Of a DNA stretch of 64,000 bases, positions 52,230-63,053 are shown piece by piece. Position 1 is the first letter of the stretch. Each line of letters starts with the position of its first letter. Source of the DNA: Rhizobium sp. ZPR4 (GTDB lineage: Bacteria; Pseudomonadota; Alphaproteobacteria; Rhizobiales; Rhizobiaceae). Location: assembly GCF_040215725.1 (NCBI RefSeq), contig NZ_CP157967.1, positions 1,178,001-1,242,000 of the forward strand, given 5' to 3'. The notes under the pieces were generated by a model that searched no databases, was not told where the DNA came from, and saw nothing but the letters and a program-made list of their open reading frames with translations. Made by a program: the position numbers and the translations under genes.

Positions 52230-55073
52230 ATGCTCGACAAAACATATGATTCCGCCACCGTCGAACCGAAGATCGCCCAAAAATGGGATGAGGCCGACGC
52301 CTTTCGCGCCGGCGCGAACGCTAAGCCAGGCGCGGAAACCTTCACCATCGTCATCCCGCCGCCGAACGTGACCGGTTCGCTGCACATGGGTCATGCACTG
52401 AACAACACGCTGCAGGACATCATGGTGCGTTTCGAGCGCATGCGCGGCAAGGACGTTCTCTGGCAGCCGGGCATGGACCATGCCGGCATCGCCACGCAGA
52501 TGGTCGTCGAGCGTCGTCTCGCCGAACGCCAGCAGCCGGATCGCCGCAAGATGGGCCGCGAGGCCTTCATCGAGAAGATCTGGGAATGGAAGGCTGAATC
52601 GGGTGGCTTGATCTTCAACCAGCTGAAACGCCTCGGCGCGTCCTGCGATTGGTCGCGCGAGCGCTTCACCATGGACGAGGGCCTGTCAAAGGCCGTTCTC
52701 GAAGTCTTCGTCACGCTCTACAAGGAAGGCCTGATCTACAAGGACAAGCGCCTCGTCAATTGGGACCCGAAACTGCTGACGGCAATCTCCGATATGGAGG
52801 TCGAGCAGCATGAGGTGAAGGGCAATCTCTGGCACCTGCGCTATCCGCTGGAGCCCGGCGTTACCTATCAATATCCGATTGCCTTCGATGAGGAAGGCAA
52901 GCCGACCGAATTCGAAACTCGGGACTATATTGTCGTCGCGACGACGCGCCCGGAAACGATGCTTGGCGATACCGGTATTGCGGTAAATCCGGAAGACGAG
53001 CGTTATCGCGGCATCGTCGGCAAGCATGTCATTCTGCCGATCGTCGGTCGTCGCATTCCGATCGTCGCCGATTCCTACGCCGATCCGACCGCCGGCACCG
53101 GCGCGGTGAAAATCACGCCTGCGCATGATTTCAACGACTTCGAAGTCGGCAAGCGAACGGGACTGCGTGCCATCAACGTCATGAACGTCGATGCCTCCAT
53201 CAACATCAAGGAGAACGAGGATTTCCTCGAGGGCCTCGATAATCCCGCAGCGCTGCATGGCGCCTGGGACGAGCTGGAAGGCAAGGACCGCTTGGAGGCG
53301 CGCAAGATCATCGTCCGCATCTTCGAAGAGGCGGGTCTGCTCGACAAGATCGAGCCGCATACGCATGCCGTGCCGCATGGCGATCGTGGCGGCGTGCCGA
53401 TCGAGCCGCGCCTGACGGAACAGTGGTTCGTCGACAACAAGACGTTGGGACAGCCGGCGCTGGAATCCGTCCGCGAGGGCAGAACCAAGTTCGTGCCCAG
53501 GAACTGGGAAAACACCTATTTCAACTGGCTTGAAAACATCGAGCCGTGGTGCATCTCCCGTCAGCTCTGGTGGGGTCATCAGATCCCGGCATGGTATGGT
53601 CCGGATGGGCAGGTCTTTGTCGAAAAATCCGAAGAGGAAGCGCTGCAGGCGGCGATCCAGCACTATCTTTCGCATGAAGGCCCGATGAAGGCCTATGTCG
53701 AGGACCTGCTGGAGAACTTCAAGCCCGGCGAAATCCTGACGCGCGATGAAGACGTGCTCGATACCTGGTTCTCATCCGCACTCTGGCCGTTCTCGACGCT
53801 CGGCTGGCCGGACGAGACGCCGGAACTGGCGCGCTACTATCCGACGAATCTCCTCGTTACCGGCTTCGATATCATCCCGTTCTGGGTCGTTCGCATGATG
53901 CAGATGGGCCTGCACTTCATGAAGGATGAGAACGGCAATTCCGTCGAGCCGTTCAGCACGGTCTATATTCATGCCCTGGTGCGCGACAAGAACGGGCAGA
54001 AGATGTCGAAGTCCAAGGGCAACGTCATCGATCCGCTTGAACTGATCGACCAATACGGTGCCGATTCGCTGCGTTTCACGCTGGCGATCATGGCCGCGCA
54101 GGGTCGCGACGTGAAGCTCGATCCCGCCCGCATCGCCGGCTATCGCAACTTCGGCACCAAGCTCTGGAACGCCACGCGCTTTGCCGAAATGAACGGCGCC
54201 AAGAGCGACCCGCATTTCGTGCCGGAAGCCGCCGAGCTTACCGTCAACCGCTGGATCCTGACGGAGCTGGCGCGTGCGGAGCGTGACGTCACCGAGGCGC
54301 TGGAAAGCTTCCGCTTCAACGATGCCGCCGGCGCTCTCTACCGCTTCATCTGGAACCAGTTCTGCGACTGGTATCTCGAATTGCTGAAGCCGATCTTCAG
54401 CGGCGAAGACGAGAATGCCAAGGCGGAGGCTCAATCCTGCGCCGCTTATGTTCTCGAAGAGACCTACAAGCTGCTGCATCCGTTCATGCCCTTCATGACG
54501 GAAGAGCTCTGGGCGCACACGGCGGGCGATGGTCAGGAGCGCGAAGGCCTGATCTGCCATGCGGATTGGCCGGCACCGTCCTATGCCGATAACGTCGCCG
54601 CCGATGAAATCAACTGGCTGATCGATCTGGTCTCCGGCATTCGCTCCGTTCGTTCGGAAATGAACGTGCCGCCGGCTGCAACGGCGCCATTGGTCGTTGT
54701 CGATGCCAATAGCCTGACGCGCGAGCGCCTCTTCCGTCATGATGCCGCCATCAAGCGGCTGGCGCGTGTGGAGGCGATTTCGCTTGCCGATACAGCACCG
54801 AAGGGTGCCGCTCAGATCGTCGTAGGCGAGGCGACCGTTTGCCTGCCGCTCGGCAGCCTCATCGATCTCTCTGCCGAGACGGCGCGTCTCGAAAAGGCGA
54901 TCGCCAAGAACGATCAGGAGATCGCCCGCATTGCCGGCAAGCTCTCGAACGAGAAGTTCGTTGCCAATGCCAATCCGGACGTGGTCGCCGCCGAGCGCGA
55001 GCGCCTCGGCGAGCTCGAGGGGCAGCAGTCGAGCCTCAAGGTGGCGCTGGCCCGGGTGAGCGAAGCCGGCTAA
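52230..55073 (+). CDS. valS: Valyl-tRNA synthetase
   Basis: Class I synthetase of 947 residues. The HIGH motif reads HMGH near residue 52, the KMSKS motif is KMSKSKGN near 590, and the editing domain (TTRPETMLGDTGIAVNPED) lies near 235-255. The C-terminal coiled coil (ETARLEKAIAKNDQEIARIAGKL) is complete. Start at 52230 (MLDKTYDSATVEPKIAQKW) is the family start. Single gene; a repeat and a terminator lie downstream. Confidence 0.97.
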   Translation: MLDKTYDSATVEPKIAQKWDEADAFRAGANAKPGAETFTIVIPPPNVTGSLHMGHALNNTLQDIMVRFERMRGKDVLWQPGMDHAGIATQMVVERRLAERQQPDRRKMGREAFIEKIWEWKAESGGLIFNQLKRLGASCDWSRERFTMDEGLSKAVLEVFVTLYKEGLIYKDKRLVNWDPKLLTAISDMEVEQHEVKGNLWHLRYPLEPGVTYQYPIAFDEEGKPTEFETRDYIVVATTRPETMLGDTGIAVNPEDERYRGIVGKHVILPIVGRRIPIVADSYADPTAGTGAVKITPAHDFNDFEVGKRTGLRAINVMNVDASINIKENEDFLEGLDNPAALHGAWDELEGKDRLEARKIIVRIFEEAGLLDKIEPHTHAVPHGDRGGVPIEPRLTEQWFVDNKTLGQPALESVREGRTKFVPRNWENTYFNWLENIEPWCISRQLWWGHQIPAWYGPDGQVFVEKSEEEALQAAIQHYLSHEGPMKAYVEDLLENFKPGEILTRDEDVLDTWFSSALWPFSTLGWPDETPELARYYPTNLLVTGFDIIPFWVVRMMQMGLHFMKDENGNSVEPFSTVYIHALVRDKNGQKMSKSKGNVIDPLELIDQYGADSLRFTLAIMAAQGRDVKLDPARIAGYRNFGTKLWNATRFAEMNGAKSDPHFVPEAAELTVNRWILTELARAERDVTEALESFRFNDAAGALYRFIWNQFCDWYLELLKPIFSGEDENAKAEAQSCAAYVLEETYKLLHPFMPFMTEELWAHTAGDGQEREGLICHADWPAPSYADNVAADEINWLIDLVSGIRSVRSEMNVPPAATAPLVVVDANSLTRERLFRHDAAIKRLARVEAISLADTAPKGAAQIVVGEATVCLPLGSLIDLSAETARLEKAIAKNDQEIARIAGKLSNEKFVANANPDVVAAERERLGELEGQQSSLKVALARVSEAG

Positions 55074-55184
55074 GGCATACCGCGCAAAACCATGCCGTGG
55101 TCTGCGACAACGGCATGTGCCCGATCGAGGGTGAAAAGCGCAAGAAGCGAAGCCGAGAAATCGTGATTCGCTTGAGGAAGTAGA
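55074..55184. repeat. Rhizobial-type intergenic palindromic repeat
   Basis: Starts directly after valS. It contains CATGCCG/CGGCATG arms (55091-55117) around a TGCGACAA spacer, and then AAAAGCGCAAGAAGCGAA and a TCGTGATTCGCTT end. The second half resembles the repeat at 43033-43100. Several in-frame readings exist but none is protein-like. Confidence 0.6.
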
Positions 55185-55196
55185 TATCTGGGATCG

Positions 55197-55231
55197 AAAA
55201 AAGGCACGCGGTGTTCTCCGCGTGCCTTTTT
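55197..55231 (+). terminator. Intrinsic terminator downstream of valS
   Basis: A 14-bp stem including AGGCACGCGG/CCGCGTGCCT, 6-base loop, T-run on the plus strand and A-run before the stem, so it may act in both directions. Confidence 0.9.
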
Positions 55232-55583
55232 GTTTATTCCCTCGATTCGATGGGGATTGACTGGATCGAAAGCCCCAGATCCGCCGCCAGTTTCGCACAG
55301 GCGAAACAGATTACCCCTAAAGTTGTCGGACACGCTCGAAAAGCAAAACTGTTGTCATATTGTAACAGAATTGTTGCTGCGAAGAATGAGAATCTATCAG
55401 GGGCCTAAAATGCTATTTCGAAAGAAAAAATTACCTACAGCGGTGGATTTTCCAAGGCGGCGTTCGTTTTCTTACGTAAATAAATTGCTCTCTTTCATAG
55501 TTGGTGCTCCCGAGCGGCACATTGCCAATTCACGCGATCATCGCAACAATCAAACAAATGAATGCACCTGTGGGGGAGATACA
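55232..55583. other. Leader region of the FadL-like gene
   Basis: 352 bases, AT-rich from 55310 on (GTCATATTGTAACAG near 55353), which should hold the promoter. The upstream in-frame extension of the outer-membrane protein is not protein-like. No separate gene seen. Confidence 0.45.
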
Positions 55584-56843
55584 ATGGCATTTTCTATTGC
55601 GCTGAGGGGCGCAGTCACACTCGTCATCAGCTCATCTTTCGCGAGCGCTGCCTTTGCGGGCGGCCTTGATCGCGGCGGCTACGACATCGATCTGCTTTTC
55701 GATAAGGGCCGTTATGTTTTCGACTCGGGTGTTACTTATGTGATGCCGGACCGCAAATTGAAGAATGCCAAGGACATCAATCCAGCTGACGGCAATCTCA
55801 ATAACCGCAGCCGTTCGACGGACGCGTCGGAAAATTACGCCATTCCTTATGCCGCCTTCAAGATCGGTATCACCGATGATCTTGACTGCATGGCCGACTA
55901 TTCGCAGCCGTTCGGCGGCCACCTCAACGAAGGTGTAAACTGGGCCGGCGCCAACAACGAAACTGAAGTCAAGGTTCGCACGAACAACTATTCGGCCACT
56001 TGCTCGTACAAGTTCGATGCGGGTCCGGGCCAGTTGCGCCTGATCGGCGGCGGCTTCTACCAGGAAGTCAGCGGTTACAAGTCGCGCCTGGTCTACGACA
56101 CGCCGGCCCCGATTTCCGCCGTTTACAATGGCATGGGTTCGCTTGACATCGACGGTCATGGCTGGGGCTGGCGCGCCGGTATCGCCTACGAAATCCCGGA
56201 ATATGCGTTCCGCACGAGCCTCGTCTACAACAGCCGGGTCAAATACGACAACCTGAAGGGTAGCGTCGACTTGACCGAAGTACCGCCGCCTGTTGTCCCT
56301 GGCTTCGGTGGCAAGGTGACGTCCGTTTTCGGCTCGGCCGATGCTCCTGATTCTCTGGAGTGGAAAGTACAGACCGGTATCGCGCCGGACTGGCTCGCCT
56401 TCGGTTCGGTCAAGTGGACAAACTGGAGCATCCTGCAAAGCATCGCGCTCTGCCCGAGCTCCACTCGCAGCATATCCTGCCGCGCCAATGGCCCCACCGA
56501 GCTCACCTCGCTTGACCTGCTGTACAAGGACGGTTGGACGATCACTGGCGGTGTCGGACACAAGTTCAACGATAAGTGGAGCGGCGCCGTCAGCCTGACC
56601 TGGGATCGCGGTACGAGCGACGGCTATGGTATGAATTCCGACACGTGGACCCTCGGTGCGGGCGTCGCCTACAAGGCGACAGAGCATGTTCAGTTCAATT
56701 TCGGCGGTGCTCTCGGCCTCATGACATCAGGAAAATCCGGACCGGTCACACGCGGTGGTGTCGTCTACGGCAATGATGCGACCTATAGCTTCGGCAATGA
56801 CTTGGTCGCTGCTCTTCAGACATCGGTGAAAGTCAGCTTCTGA
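55584..56843 (+). CDS. OmpP1/FadL-family outer-membrane transport protein
   Basis: A 419-residue beta-barrel protein starting at 55584 behind GGGGGAG, with a signal peptide ending SAAFA. The mature start GGLDRGGYDIDLLFDKGRYVF and the many alternating aromatic strands fit the FadL/OmpP1 family, whose members carry hydrophobic compounds such as long-chain fatty acids across the outer membrane. It ends with VAALQTSVKVSF, a C-terminal Phe typical of barrel insertion. Monocistronic. Confidence 0.82.
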   Translation: MAFSIALRGAVTLVISSSFASAAFAGGLDRGGYDIDLLFDKGRYVFDSGVTYVMPDRKLKNAKDINPADGNLNNRSRSTDASENYAIPYAAFKIGITDDLDCMADYSQPFGGHLNEGVNWAGANNETEVKVRTNNYSATCSYKFDAGPGQLRLIGGGFYQEVSGYKSRLVYDTPAPISAVYNGMGSLDIDGHGWGWRAGIAYEIPEYAFRTSLVYNSRVKYDNLKGSVDLTEVPPPVVPGFGGKVTSVFGSADAPDSLEWKVQTGIAPDWLAFGSVKWTNWSILQSIALCPSSTRSISCRANGPTELTSLDLLYKDGWTITGGVGHKFNDKWSGAVSLTWDRGTSDGYGMNSDTWTLGAGVAYKATEHVQFNFGGALGLMTSGKSGPVTRGGVVYGNDATYSFGNDLVAALQTSVKVSF

Positions 56844-56896
56844 CGATAAACCATTGAATTGAAGGAGCTTATTGACTGATCCTTCACCTTATCATC

Positions 56897-56935
56897 AACG
56901 TCGCGAGCTCTTCCAAGTCTCGCGACGTTTCTTTG
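56897..56935 (+). terminator. Hairpin terminator after the FadL-like gene
   Basis: 11-bp perfect stem AACGTCGCGAG/CTCGCGACGTT with a 11-base loop, followed by a short T-rich stretch. Confidence 0.7.
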
Positions 56936-56939
56936 TCTG

Positions 56940-57526
56940 ATCGGCAAAAAGCGGAGTGCAAACCGCATCTTTTGCCCGATTTATGGTTAAAGAAATCTCA
57001 AGTCCGATAAAATCTTTGTGACGAATTAGCAACACTCTATTTCAAGACATTGCAGCCACGTGATCAGATTACAATTTGTCCATTTCCCGCCACAAATGGG
57101 GAGCAGCGATTACGTGGGCACAGGGGCAAGCCTTGTAGAAAGTGCGTAAGCGGTCGATGGGTGAACTTCCACTTTGGCATAAGCAACAATCCGGGATCGG
57201 AGCAGTGATGTTTCCGACGCAGCCGAAAACTCGCTGTCTGCCAAGGGAAATCGTTAGACGGCCGATCTTTGGACTCCGTCATCGGAAAGCGAATGAGAGC
57301 GTGCCTTTGATGGTGGGAAGCGATAGCGGCCGCACAAATGCTGGTTTGGACATAATTGCAAGCTATGCTCGCAATTGTGGCAAACAGCATCGGTTGGATG
57401 TCACAGGAACTGCCTTCTCGAAGGACGATCCAGTCTCGTGCGCCATCAGGGAAAACATTCGTGAAGCTGACGGCGTTTATGCAAGTGCCGCGACAGGTCC
57501 GAATGGAGCGAAAGAAATCGACTGTT
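56940..57526. other. Long region upstream of exoR
   Basis: About 590 bases. AT-rich near 56960-57060 (promoter-like). A plus-strand frame at 57142-57534 is open but has no protein-like or family features and overlaps the exoR start. The region probably holds the exoR promoter and a long untranslated leader. Confidence 0.45.
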
Positions 57527-58330
57527 ATGTTTAAGTCCGAGTTCATATCAGCGAGAGTCATGATGCTCAGCCTGTCCCTTGCCACCGCGGTGGTGCTGGC
57601 GGGTCAAGCCAAGGCATTCGATATCAATGCCGGCGTCACCAAGGAATCAGGTCCGTTCGATCTCTTCAAGTTCGGTTTCAAGGCCTACAAGAACGGACAG
57701 AAGGAAGAGGCGGTTGAAGCCTATCGCTACGCCGCCGAGAAAGGCCATACCGGCTCACGCTGGGCCTTGGCCAATATGTATGCCGATGGCGACGGCGTGG
57801 CACAGAACGATTTCGAAGCCTTCAAGATTTACAGCGAGATCGCCCAGCAGGGAGTGGAACCGGGCTCGGAAGACACCGGCTTCTTCATCAATGCACTGTT
57901 GGCGCTCGCGAGCTACTACAAGAGCGGCATCCCCAACAGCCCGGTGAAGATCGACCTCAACCAGGCCCGGCAGCTCTATTTCCAGGTCGCATCGACCTTC
58001 GGCGTTCCAGAGGCGCAGTTCCAGCTGGCGCAGATGATGCTGTCAGGCGAGGGCGGCGCCACCAATGTTCAGCAGGCCAAGAAATGGCTGAACCAGGCGC
58101 GCAAGAGCGGCCATCCGGGCGCCATGGCCGTATTCGGCAATATCCTGTTCCAGGAAGGTCAATCGATCCGCGGCCTGGCATTCATGACCGCAGCGCTCGA
58201 CAAGTGCAAGCCGAAGGACTGCAGCTGGATGGAAGACATGCAGGAGCAGGCCTTCTCCATCGCCAACGAGAACGACCGCCGTGTGGCGGTCTCCATGGCG
58301 CATCAGCTTGACGTTGCCGGCTCCGACTGA
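57527..58330 (+). CDS. exoR: Exopolysaccharide regulator ExoR (Sel1-repeat periplasmic protein)
   Basis: A 267-residue protein with a signal peptide (cleavage near AKA-FD) and Sel1-like repeats (for example AAEKGHTGSRWALANMYADGDGV near residue 75, AQFQLAQMMLSGEGG near 165 and GHPGAMAVFGNILFQEG near 195). It agrees with S. meliloti ExoR along its length as I recall it. ExoR binds the ExoS sensor in the periplasm and holds the ExoS/ChvI system off, controlling succinoglycan, motility and symbiosis. Start 57527 chosen; 57503 and 57560 are possible. Confidence 0.92.
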   Translation: MFKSEFISARVMMLSLSLATAVVLAGQAKAFDINAGVTKESGPFDLFKFGFKAYKNGQKEEAVEAYRYAAEKGHTGSRWALANMYADGDGVAQNDFEAFKIYSEIAQQGVEPGSEDTGFFINALLALASYYKSGIPNSPVKIDLNQARQLYFQVASTFGVPEAQFQLAQMMLSGEGGATNVQQAKKWLNQARKSGHPGAMAVFGNILFQEGQSIRGLAFMTAALDKCKPKDCSWMEDMQEQAFSIANENDRRVAVSMAHQLDVAGSD

Positions 58331-58398
58331 TTGGCTTTGATCGCAGCGCCGCCATGGCGGCGCCGGTGCCTGGATCCCGGTGTGTTAAGCACCCGGTC

Positions 58399-59190
58399 TT
58401 AATGGCTGAAATCAAGATGCGCGATTACAGGCACATGGTCCGAGGGCTTTTCCCAAGCGCGCACATGCTTTTCGATCGCCGTCGAGGTGAGCCGGTCTGC
58501 AGCCTCCGGCGACAGCATCAGGTGGTCGATGCGGATGCCGTTGTTTTTAGGCCATGCGCCAGCCTGATAATCCCAGAATGAGTAAAGCTTGATTGCATCG
58601 GTCGTCGCGCGCACCGCATCGGTAAAGCCTAGATGCTCGAGCTGACGGAAGGACTGGCGCGTCTGCGGCAGGAAGAGGGCATCGTTCTCCCAAACCTTCG
58701 GGTCGAAGCAGTCATACGGCTCCGGGATGACGTTGTAGTCGCCAGCGAGGATCAGCGGTTCTTCCAATGCCAGGCGGGTCGATGCGAACTTACGCAGGCG
58801 CTCCATCCAGGCAAGCTTGTACGGATATTTCTCCGTATCGACCGGATTGCCATTCGGCAGATAGAGGCAGCAGACACGTAGCGCGCCGTGCCCTTCGATC
58901 GAAAACACCGCTTCGATGAAGCGGGCCTGCTCATCGCTATCGTCGCCGGGCAGGCCACGGGTCACTTCGTCGGGCTTGGTCTTGGAGAGAATCGCAACAC
59001 CGTTGAAGCCTTTCTGCCCGTGCGTCTCGACGTGGTAGCCGAGCGCCTCGATCTCCAGCCTGGGAAAGCCTTCGTCGACCGTTTTGATCTCTTGCAGGCA
59101 GACGATATCCGGGTTCGAATCCTTCAGCCACTGGCAGAGGTTCTCGATACGCGCTTTGACACCGTTGATGTTCCAGGTGGCGATTTTCAT
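58399..59190 (-). CDS. xthA: Exodeoxyribonuclease III
   Basis: A 263-residue AP endonuclease/3'-exonuclease of DNA base-excision repair. ATWNINGVKARIENL at the N-terminus, CLQEIKT with metal Glu near 34, the GDYNVIPEP loop near 150, and RIDHLMLSPE and KPSDHVPVIAHL at the end are all present. Convergent with exoR, 68 bp apart. Confidence 0.94.
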   Translation of the reverse strand: MKIATWNINGVKARIENLCQWLKDSNPDIVCLQEIKTVDEGFPRLEIEALGYHVETHGQKGFNGVAILSKTKPDEVTRGLPGDDSDEQARFIEAVFSIEGHGALRVCCLYLPNGNPVDTEKYPYKLAWMERLRKFASTRLALEEPLILAGDYNVIPEPYDCFDPKVWENDALFLPQTRQSFRQLEHLGFTDAVRATTDAIKLYSFWDYQAGAWPKNNGIRIDHLMLSPEAADRLTSTAIEKHVRAWEKPSDHVPVIAHLDFSH

Positions 59191-59319
59191 GGGCGGCTCA
59201 TTCCTTTGCTTCGGCTTGTTGTATCCGCAGCCGTCCGGCTTGACTACAGCCCAAATGAGAACCGGCCCGGAGCATGGGCTCCGAGCCGGTCATCAAGCTG
59301 TGGAAAAAGCGGGTAGGGA

Positions 59320-59652
59320 TCAGATGGCAAAACTCGTGCCGCAGCCACAGCTTGCGACCGCATTCGGATTCTTGATCTGAAAGGATTGTCCAAGCAGGTT
59401 ATCGACGAAATCGATCTCGGAGCCTGCCATGTAGACCAGCGACAACTGATCGATCAGCACGGTGGCATTATCCTTTTCGACGACGATATCGTCATCTTCG
59501 GGACCTTCGACGAGGTCGAATTTATAGGAAAAACCCGAGCAGCCGCCGCCTTCGACAGCGACGCGCAATGCGCGCTTTCCGGCGTCCGCGCCGACGATGG
59601 CGGCGATTCGCTTGGCTGCGGCGTCCGATAGGGTAACACTTGTCTCAGTCAT
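59320..59652 (-). CDS. erpA: Iron-sulfur cluster insertion protein ErpA/IscA family
   Basis: A 110-residue A-type carrier that holds and passes on Fe-S clusters. The three cluster cysteines are in GGGCSGFSY near residue 34 and in SCGCGTSF near 102-104. ErpA is preferred over IscA because there is no isc operon nearby and the gene stands alone between xthA and dgt. Confidence 0.9.
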   Translation of the reverse strand: MTETSVTLSDAAAKRIAAIVGADAGKRALRVAVEGGGCSGFSYKFDLVEGPEDDDIVVEKDNATVLIDQLSLVYMAGSEIDFVDNLLGQSFQIKNPNAVASCGCGTSFAI

Positions 59653-59957
59653 ATCTTCCTCCTGCCGGGGTCAAGATCCGGAGAGAACCAATAAGCCGTC
59701 AAACTTTCAAACGGCTGATATCCGTAGCCTTTATCATGAAAGTCAGGCCGGTGACAGCATGGTTTCGTAGTTGAGCCACACACCGTTTTGCTGTTTCTTG
59801 TCTATAGGTATGAAGGCCGCAAAGCGACGTCAATGGGCTGGTATATACGAAGAGCGGACAGCAGTCCGCATCGCCGGGCAAGGCGAGGGACCGATTGCAG
59901 GGAAGCGGCTGTCGCGCTGATGGCGGTGCGGGAGTCAAATGCTGGAATGGATTGATA

Positions 59958-61175
59958 ATGACGATTGATACGCATGCATTGGGTTTCGGGTATGGGGAAA
60001 AGGCAGCCTATGCAACAAATCCCTCGGAATCGCGTGGAAGGCTCTACGAAGAAGGATCGAGCCCGACACGCTCTGAATTCCAGCGCGACCGCGACCGGAT
60101 CGTCCACACGACCGCCTTCCGGCGATTGAAGCATAAGACGCAGGTCTTCATCGCCCAGGATGGCGATCACTATCGCACCCGACTGACGCATACGATCGAG
60201 GTGGCGCAGATTGCCCGCGCATTGGCACGTGCCCTTAAACTCGACGAGGACTTGGCGGAAGGCGTAGCGCTGGTTCACGATTTCGGCCACACGCCTTTCG
60301 GTCATACGGGCGAGGATGCGCTGCATGAGGTGCTGCTGCCCTATGGTGGCTTCGACCACAACGCCCAATCCTTGCGCATCGTCACGAAGCTCGAGCGTCG
60401 CTATGCCGATTTCGATGGCCTCAATCTGACCTGGGAGACGCTGGAAGGTCTGGTCAAGCATAATGGCCCGCTGATGACGCCGGACGGCAAGGGCATTCGC
60501 GGGCCTGTGCCACAGCCGATCCTCGATTATTGCGAGATCCACGATCTCGAAATCGCTTCCTATGCCAGCCTGGAGGCCCAGGTCGCGGCGATCGCCGATG
60601 ATATCGCCTACAACACGCACGATATCGACGATGGTCTGCGCTCCGGCTATCTGACGTTCGACATGCTGGAGGAGGTGCCCTTCCTCGCGGGTTTGATGGC
60701 CGAGGTGAGGGCGCGCTACCCGCATCTGGAGGCGAGCCGCTTCACGCACGAGATCATGCGCCGGCAGATTACCCGCATGGTGGAGGATGTCATCGCCGTT
60801 TCGCAGCAGGCGCTCGCCGAAATCAAGCCGGGCAACGTCGCCGATATCCGTGGAGCTGGCCGCATCGTCGCGACATTCTCGCCTGAAATGGCCGAGACCG
60901 ACAAGCTGATCAAACAGATGCTGTTCAGGCGCATCTACCGTCACCCCGACATCATGCGCATCCGTGCCGGTGCCGCAAAGATCGTCACGGACCTCTTCCA
61001 TGCCTATATGGAAAATCCCAAGGAGATGCAGAGCCACTATTGGGTGGATCATATCGCCGGGCTCGCAATCGCTCCCAAAGCGAGGCATGTCGGCGACTAT
61101 CTGGCCGGCATGACGGACACCTATGCCATCAGTGCCCACAAGCGCCTGTTTGACCAGACTCCCGATTTGCGGTAG
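59958..61175 (+). CDS. dgt: Deoxyguanosinetriphosphate triphosphohydrolase-like protein
   Basis: A 405-residue HD-domain dNTP hydrolase. The start at 59958 begins the family sequence ([18 protein letters not shown]). [37 protein letters not shown] and the HD motif [17 protein letters not shown] near residue 105 are complete. It is divergent from erpA and followed by argS after 56 bp, the usual alpha-proteobacterial order. Confidence 0.93.
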   Translation: MTIDTHALGFGYGEKAAYATNPSESRGRLYEEGSSPTRSEFQRDRDRIVHTTAFRRLKHKTQVFIAQDGDHYRTRLTHTIEVAQIARALARALKLDEDLAEGVALVHDFGHTPFGHTGEDALHEVLLPYGGFDHNAQSLRIVTKLERRYADFDGLNLTWETLEGLVKHNGPLMTPDGKGIRGPVPQPILDYCEIHDLEIASYASLEAQVAAIADDIAYNTHDIDDGLRSGYLTFDMLEEVPFLAGLMAEVRARYPHLEASRFTHEIMRRQITRMVEDVIAVSQQALAEIKPGNVADIRGAGRIVATFSPEMAETDKLIKQMLFRRIYRHPDIMRIRAGAAKIVTDLFHAYMENPKEMQSHYWVDHIAGLAIAPKARHVGDYLAGMTDTYAISAHKRLFDQTPDLR

Positions 61176-61231
61176 GCAGCGGCGGCGTCGGGCTGATAGC
61201 GGCTCGCCGAAGCTAATGCATGGACGATATC

Positions 61232-62992
61232 ATGAACCTTTTCACCGACTTCGAAGTAAGAATTAAGAACGCTCTCGAACAAATTGATATTGTAAGAGAA
61301 AAGCGATCGGAAGTCGACTTCGGACGTGTGGGAGTGGAGCCGCCGCGAGATGCCAGCCATGGCGATGTCGCCACCAATGCGGCCATGGTACTGTCCAAGC
61401 CGCTGGGCACCAATCCGCGCGCGCTTGCCGAAATCATCGTCGCGAAGTTGAAGGAAGATGCCGACGTCGCCGAAGTTTCGGTTGCCGGCCCTGGTTTCAT
61501 CAATATCCGTCTTTCGGTCGGCTACTGGCAGCGCCTGCTGTCGACGATGATTTCCGAGGGCGAGAAGTTTGGCCGCTCCAAGCTTGGTGAGGGGCAGAAG
61601 GTCAACGTCGAGTATGTCTCGGCCAACCCGACCGGGCCGATGCATGTCGGCCATTGCCGCGGCGCCGTCGTCGGCGATGCGCTGGCGAACCTGCTGGCCT
61701 TCTCCGGCTACGAGGTTACCAAGGAATATTACATCAACGACGCTGGCTCGCAGATCGACGTGCTGGCGCGCTCGGTCTTCATCCGTTACCGCGAAGCGCT
61801 GGGCGAACAGGTCGGCGAGATACCGCCAGGCCTCTATCCCGGTGACTATCTCGTTCCCGTCGGCGAAGCACTCGCCAAGGAGTTCGGCACCAAGCTGCGC
61901 GGCATGCCGGAAGATCAGTGGCTTCCGATCATCAAGGATCGGGCTATCGACGCGATGATGGCGATGATCAAGGAAGATCTGGAGGCGCTCAACGTTCATC
62001 ACGACGTGTTCTTCTCCGAGCGTACCCTGCATGCCAACGGCGCGGCGCTGATCCGCACCGCGATCAATGATCTGACCTTCAAGGGCTATGTCTACAAGGG
62101 CGCGCTGCCGCCACCGAAGGGACAGCTGCCGGAAGACTGGGAGGATCGCGAGCAGACGCTTTTCCGTTCGACGGAAGTGGGTGACGATATCGATCGCCCG
62201 CTGATCAAGTCCGACGGTTCCTATACTTATTTCGCCGCCGACGTTGCTTACTTCAAGAACAAGTTCGACCGCGGTTTCAACGAGATGATCTACATTCTCG
62301 GTGCCGACCATGGCGGCTACGTCAAGCGGCTCGAGGCGGTCGCGCGTGGCGTTTCGGACGGAGCGGCGAAGCTGACCGTGCTCCTGTGCCAGCTCGTCAA
62401 GCTGTATCGAAATGGCGAACCGGTGAAGATGTCGAAGCGCTCGGGTGATTTCGTCACCTTGCGCGAAGTCGTCGATGAAGTCGGCCGCGATTCGGTGCGC
62501 TTCATGATGCTTTACCGGAAGAATTCCGAGCCTTTGGACTTCGATTTCGCCAAGGTCACCGAGCAGTCGAAGGACAACCCGGTCTTTTACGTGCAGTATG
62601 CGCATGCCCGCTGCATGTCGGTCTTCCGTCAGGCTAAGGAAGCCTTCCCGGATCTCGATATCGCCTCGCTCGATCTGTCGAAGGCTGTGCTTGGCGCGAT
62701 CTCCGATCCGGCCGAATTGCAGCTGGTTGCAAAGATTGCGGAATTCCCGCGAATCATCGAAGCTGCAGCACAGTCTCAAGAGCCGCATCGCATCGCTTTT
62801 TATCTTTACGATTTGGCCAGTTCCTTCCATGGACACTGGAATAAAGGTAAAGATTTACCGGAATTACGTTTTGTTAACGATAAGAACCGAGAATTGAGCA
62901 TTGCCAGACTTGGGCTGGTGTACGCTGTCGCGTCGGTTTTGAAGTCGGGTCTTGGTATAACCGGGACCGCAGCACCGGACGAAATGCGATAA
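61232..62992 (+). CDS. argS: Arginyl-tRNA synthetase
   Basis: Class I synthetase of 586 residues. Motifs: HIGH variant [12 protein letters not shown] near residue 139, the KMSK variant KMSKRSGDF near 405 and the N-terminal Add1 domain. The start at 61232 (MNLFTDFE) was preferred to 61220. The C-terminal anticodon-binding domain is intact. Followed after 61 bp by the Pro/Ala-rich protein gene, as in other rhizobia. Confidence 0.96.
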   Translation: MNLFTDFEVRIKNALEQIDIVREKRSEVDFGRVGVEPPRDASHGDVATNAAMVLSKPLGTNPRALAEIIVAKLKEDADVAEVSVAGPGFINIRLSVGYWQRLLSTMISEGEKFGRSKLGEGQKVNVEYVSANPTGPMHVGHCRGAVVGDALANLLAFSGYEVTKEYYINDAGSQIDVLARSVFIRYREALGEQVGEIPPGLYPGDYLVPVGEALAKEFGTKLRGMPEDQWLPIIKDRAIDAMMAMIKEDLEALNVHHDVFFSERTLHANGAALIRTAINDLTFKGYVYKGALPPPKGQLPEDWEDREQTLFRSTEVGDDIDRPLIKSDGSYTYFAADVAYFKNKFDRGFNEMIYILGADHGGYVKRLEAVARGVSDGAAKLTVLLCQLVKLYRNGEPVKMSKRSGDFVTLREVVDEVGRDSVRFMMLYRKNSEPLDFDFAKVTEQSKDNPVFYVQYAHARCMSVFRQAKEAFPDLDIASLDLSKAVLGAISDPAELQLVAKIAEFPRIIEAAAQSQEPHRIAFYLYDLASSFHGHWNKGKDLPELRFVNDKNRELSIARLGLVYAVASVLKSGLGITGTAAPDEMR

Positions 62993-63053
62993 ACGTCACC
63001 ATTTACCCACATTGCGCTGGCATTAACTGTAGTGTTTGCGAGTGGAACGGGTG

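Noticed and set aside
53772..55298. 508-codon minus-strand frame
   Set aside because: Antisense shadow of valS; typical of high-GC synthetase genes.
57142..57534. 130-codon frame upstream of exoR
   Set aside because: No recognisable features, no ribosome site, and it overlaps the exoR start; more likely leader DNA.
59802..62836. Long minus-strand frames opposite dgt and argS
   Set aside because: Antisense shadows of two conserved housekeeping genes.
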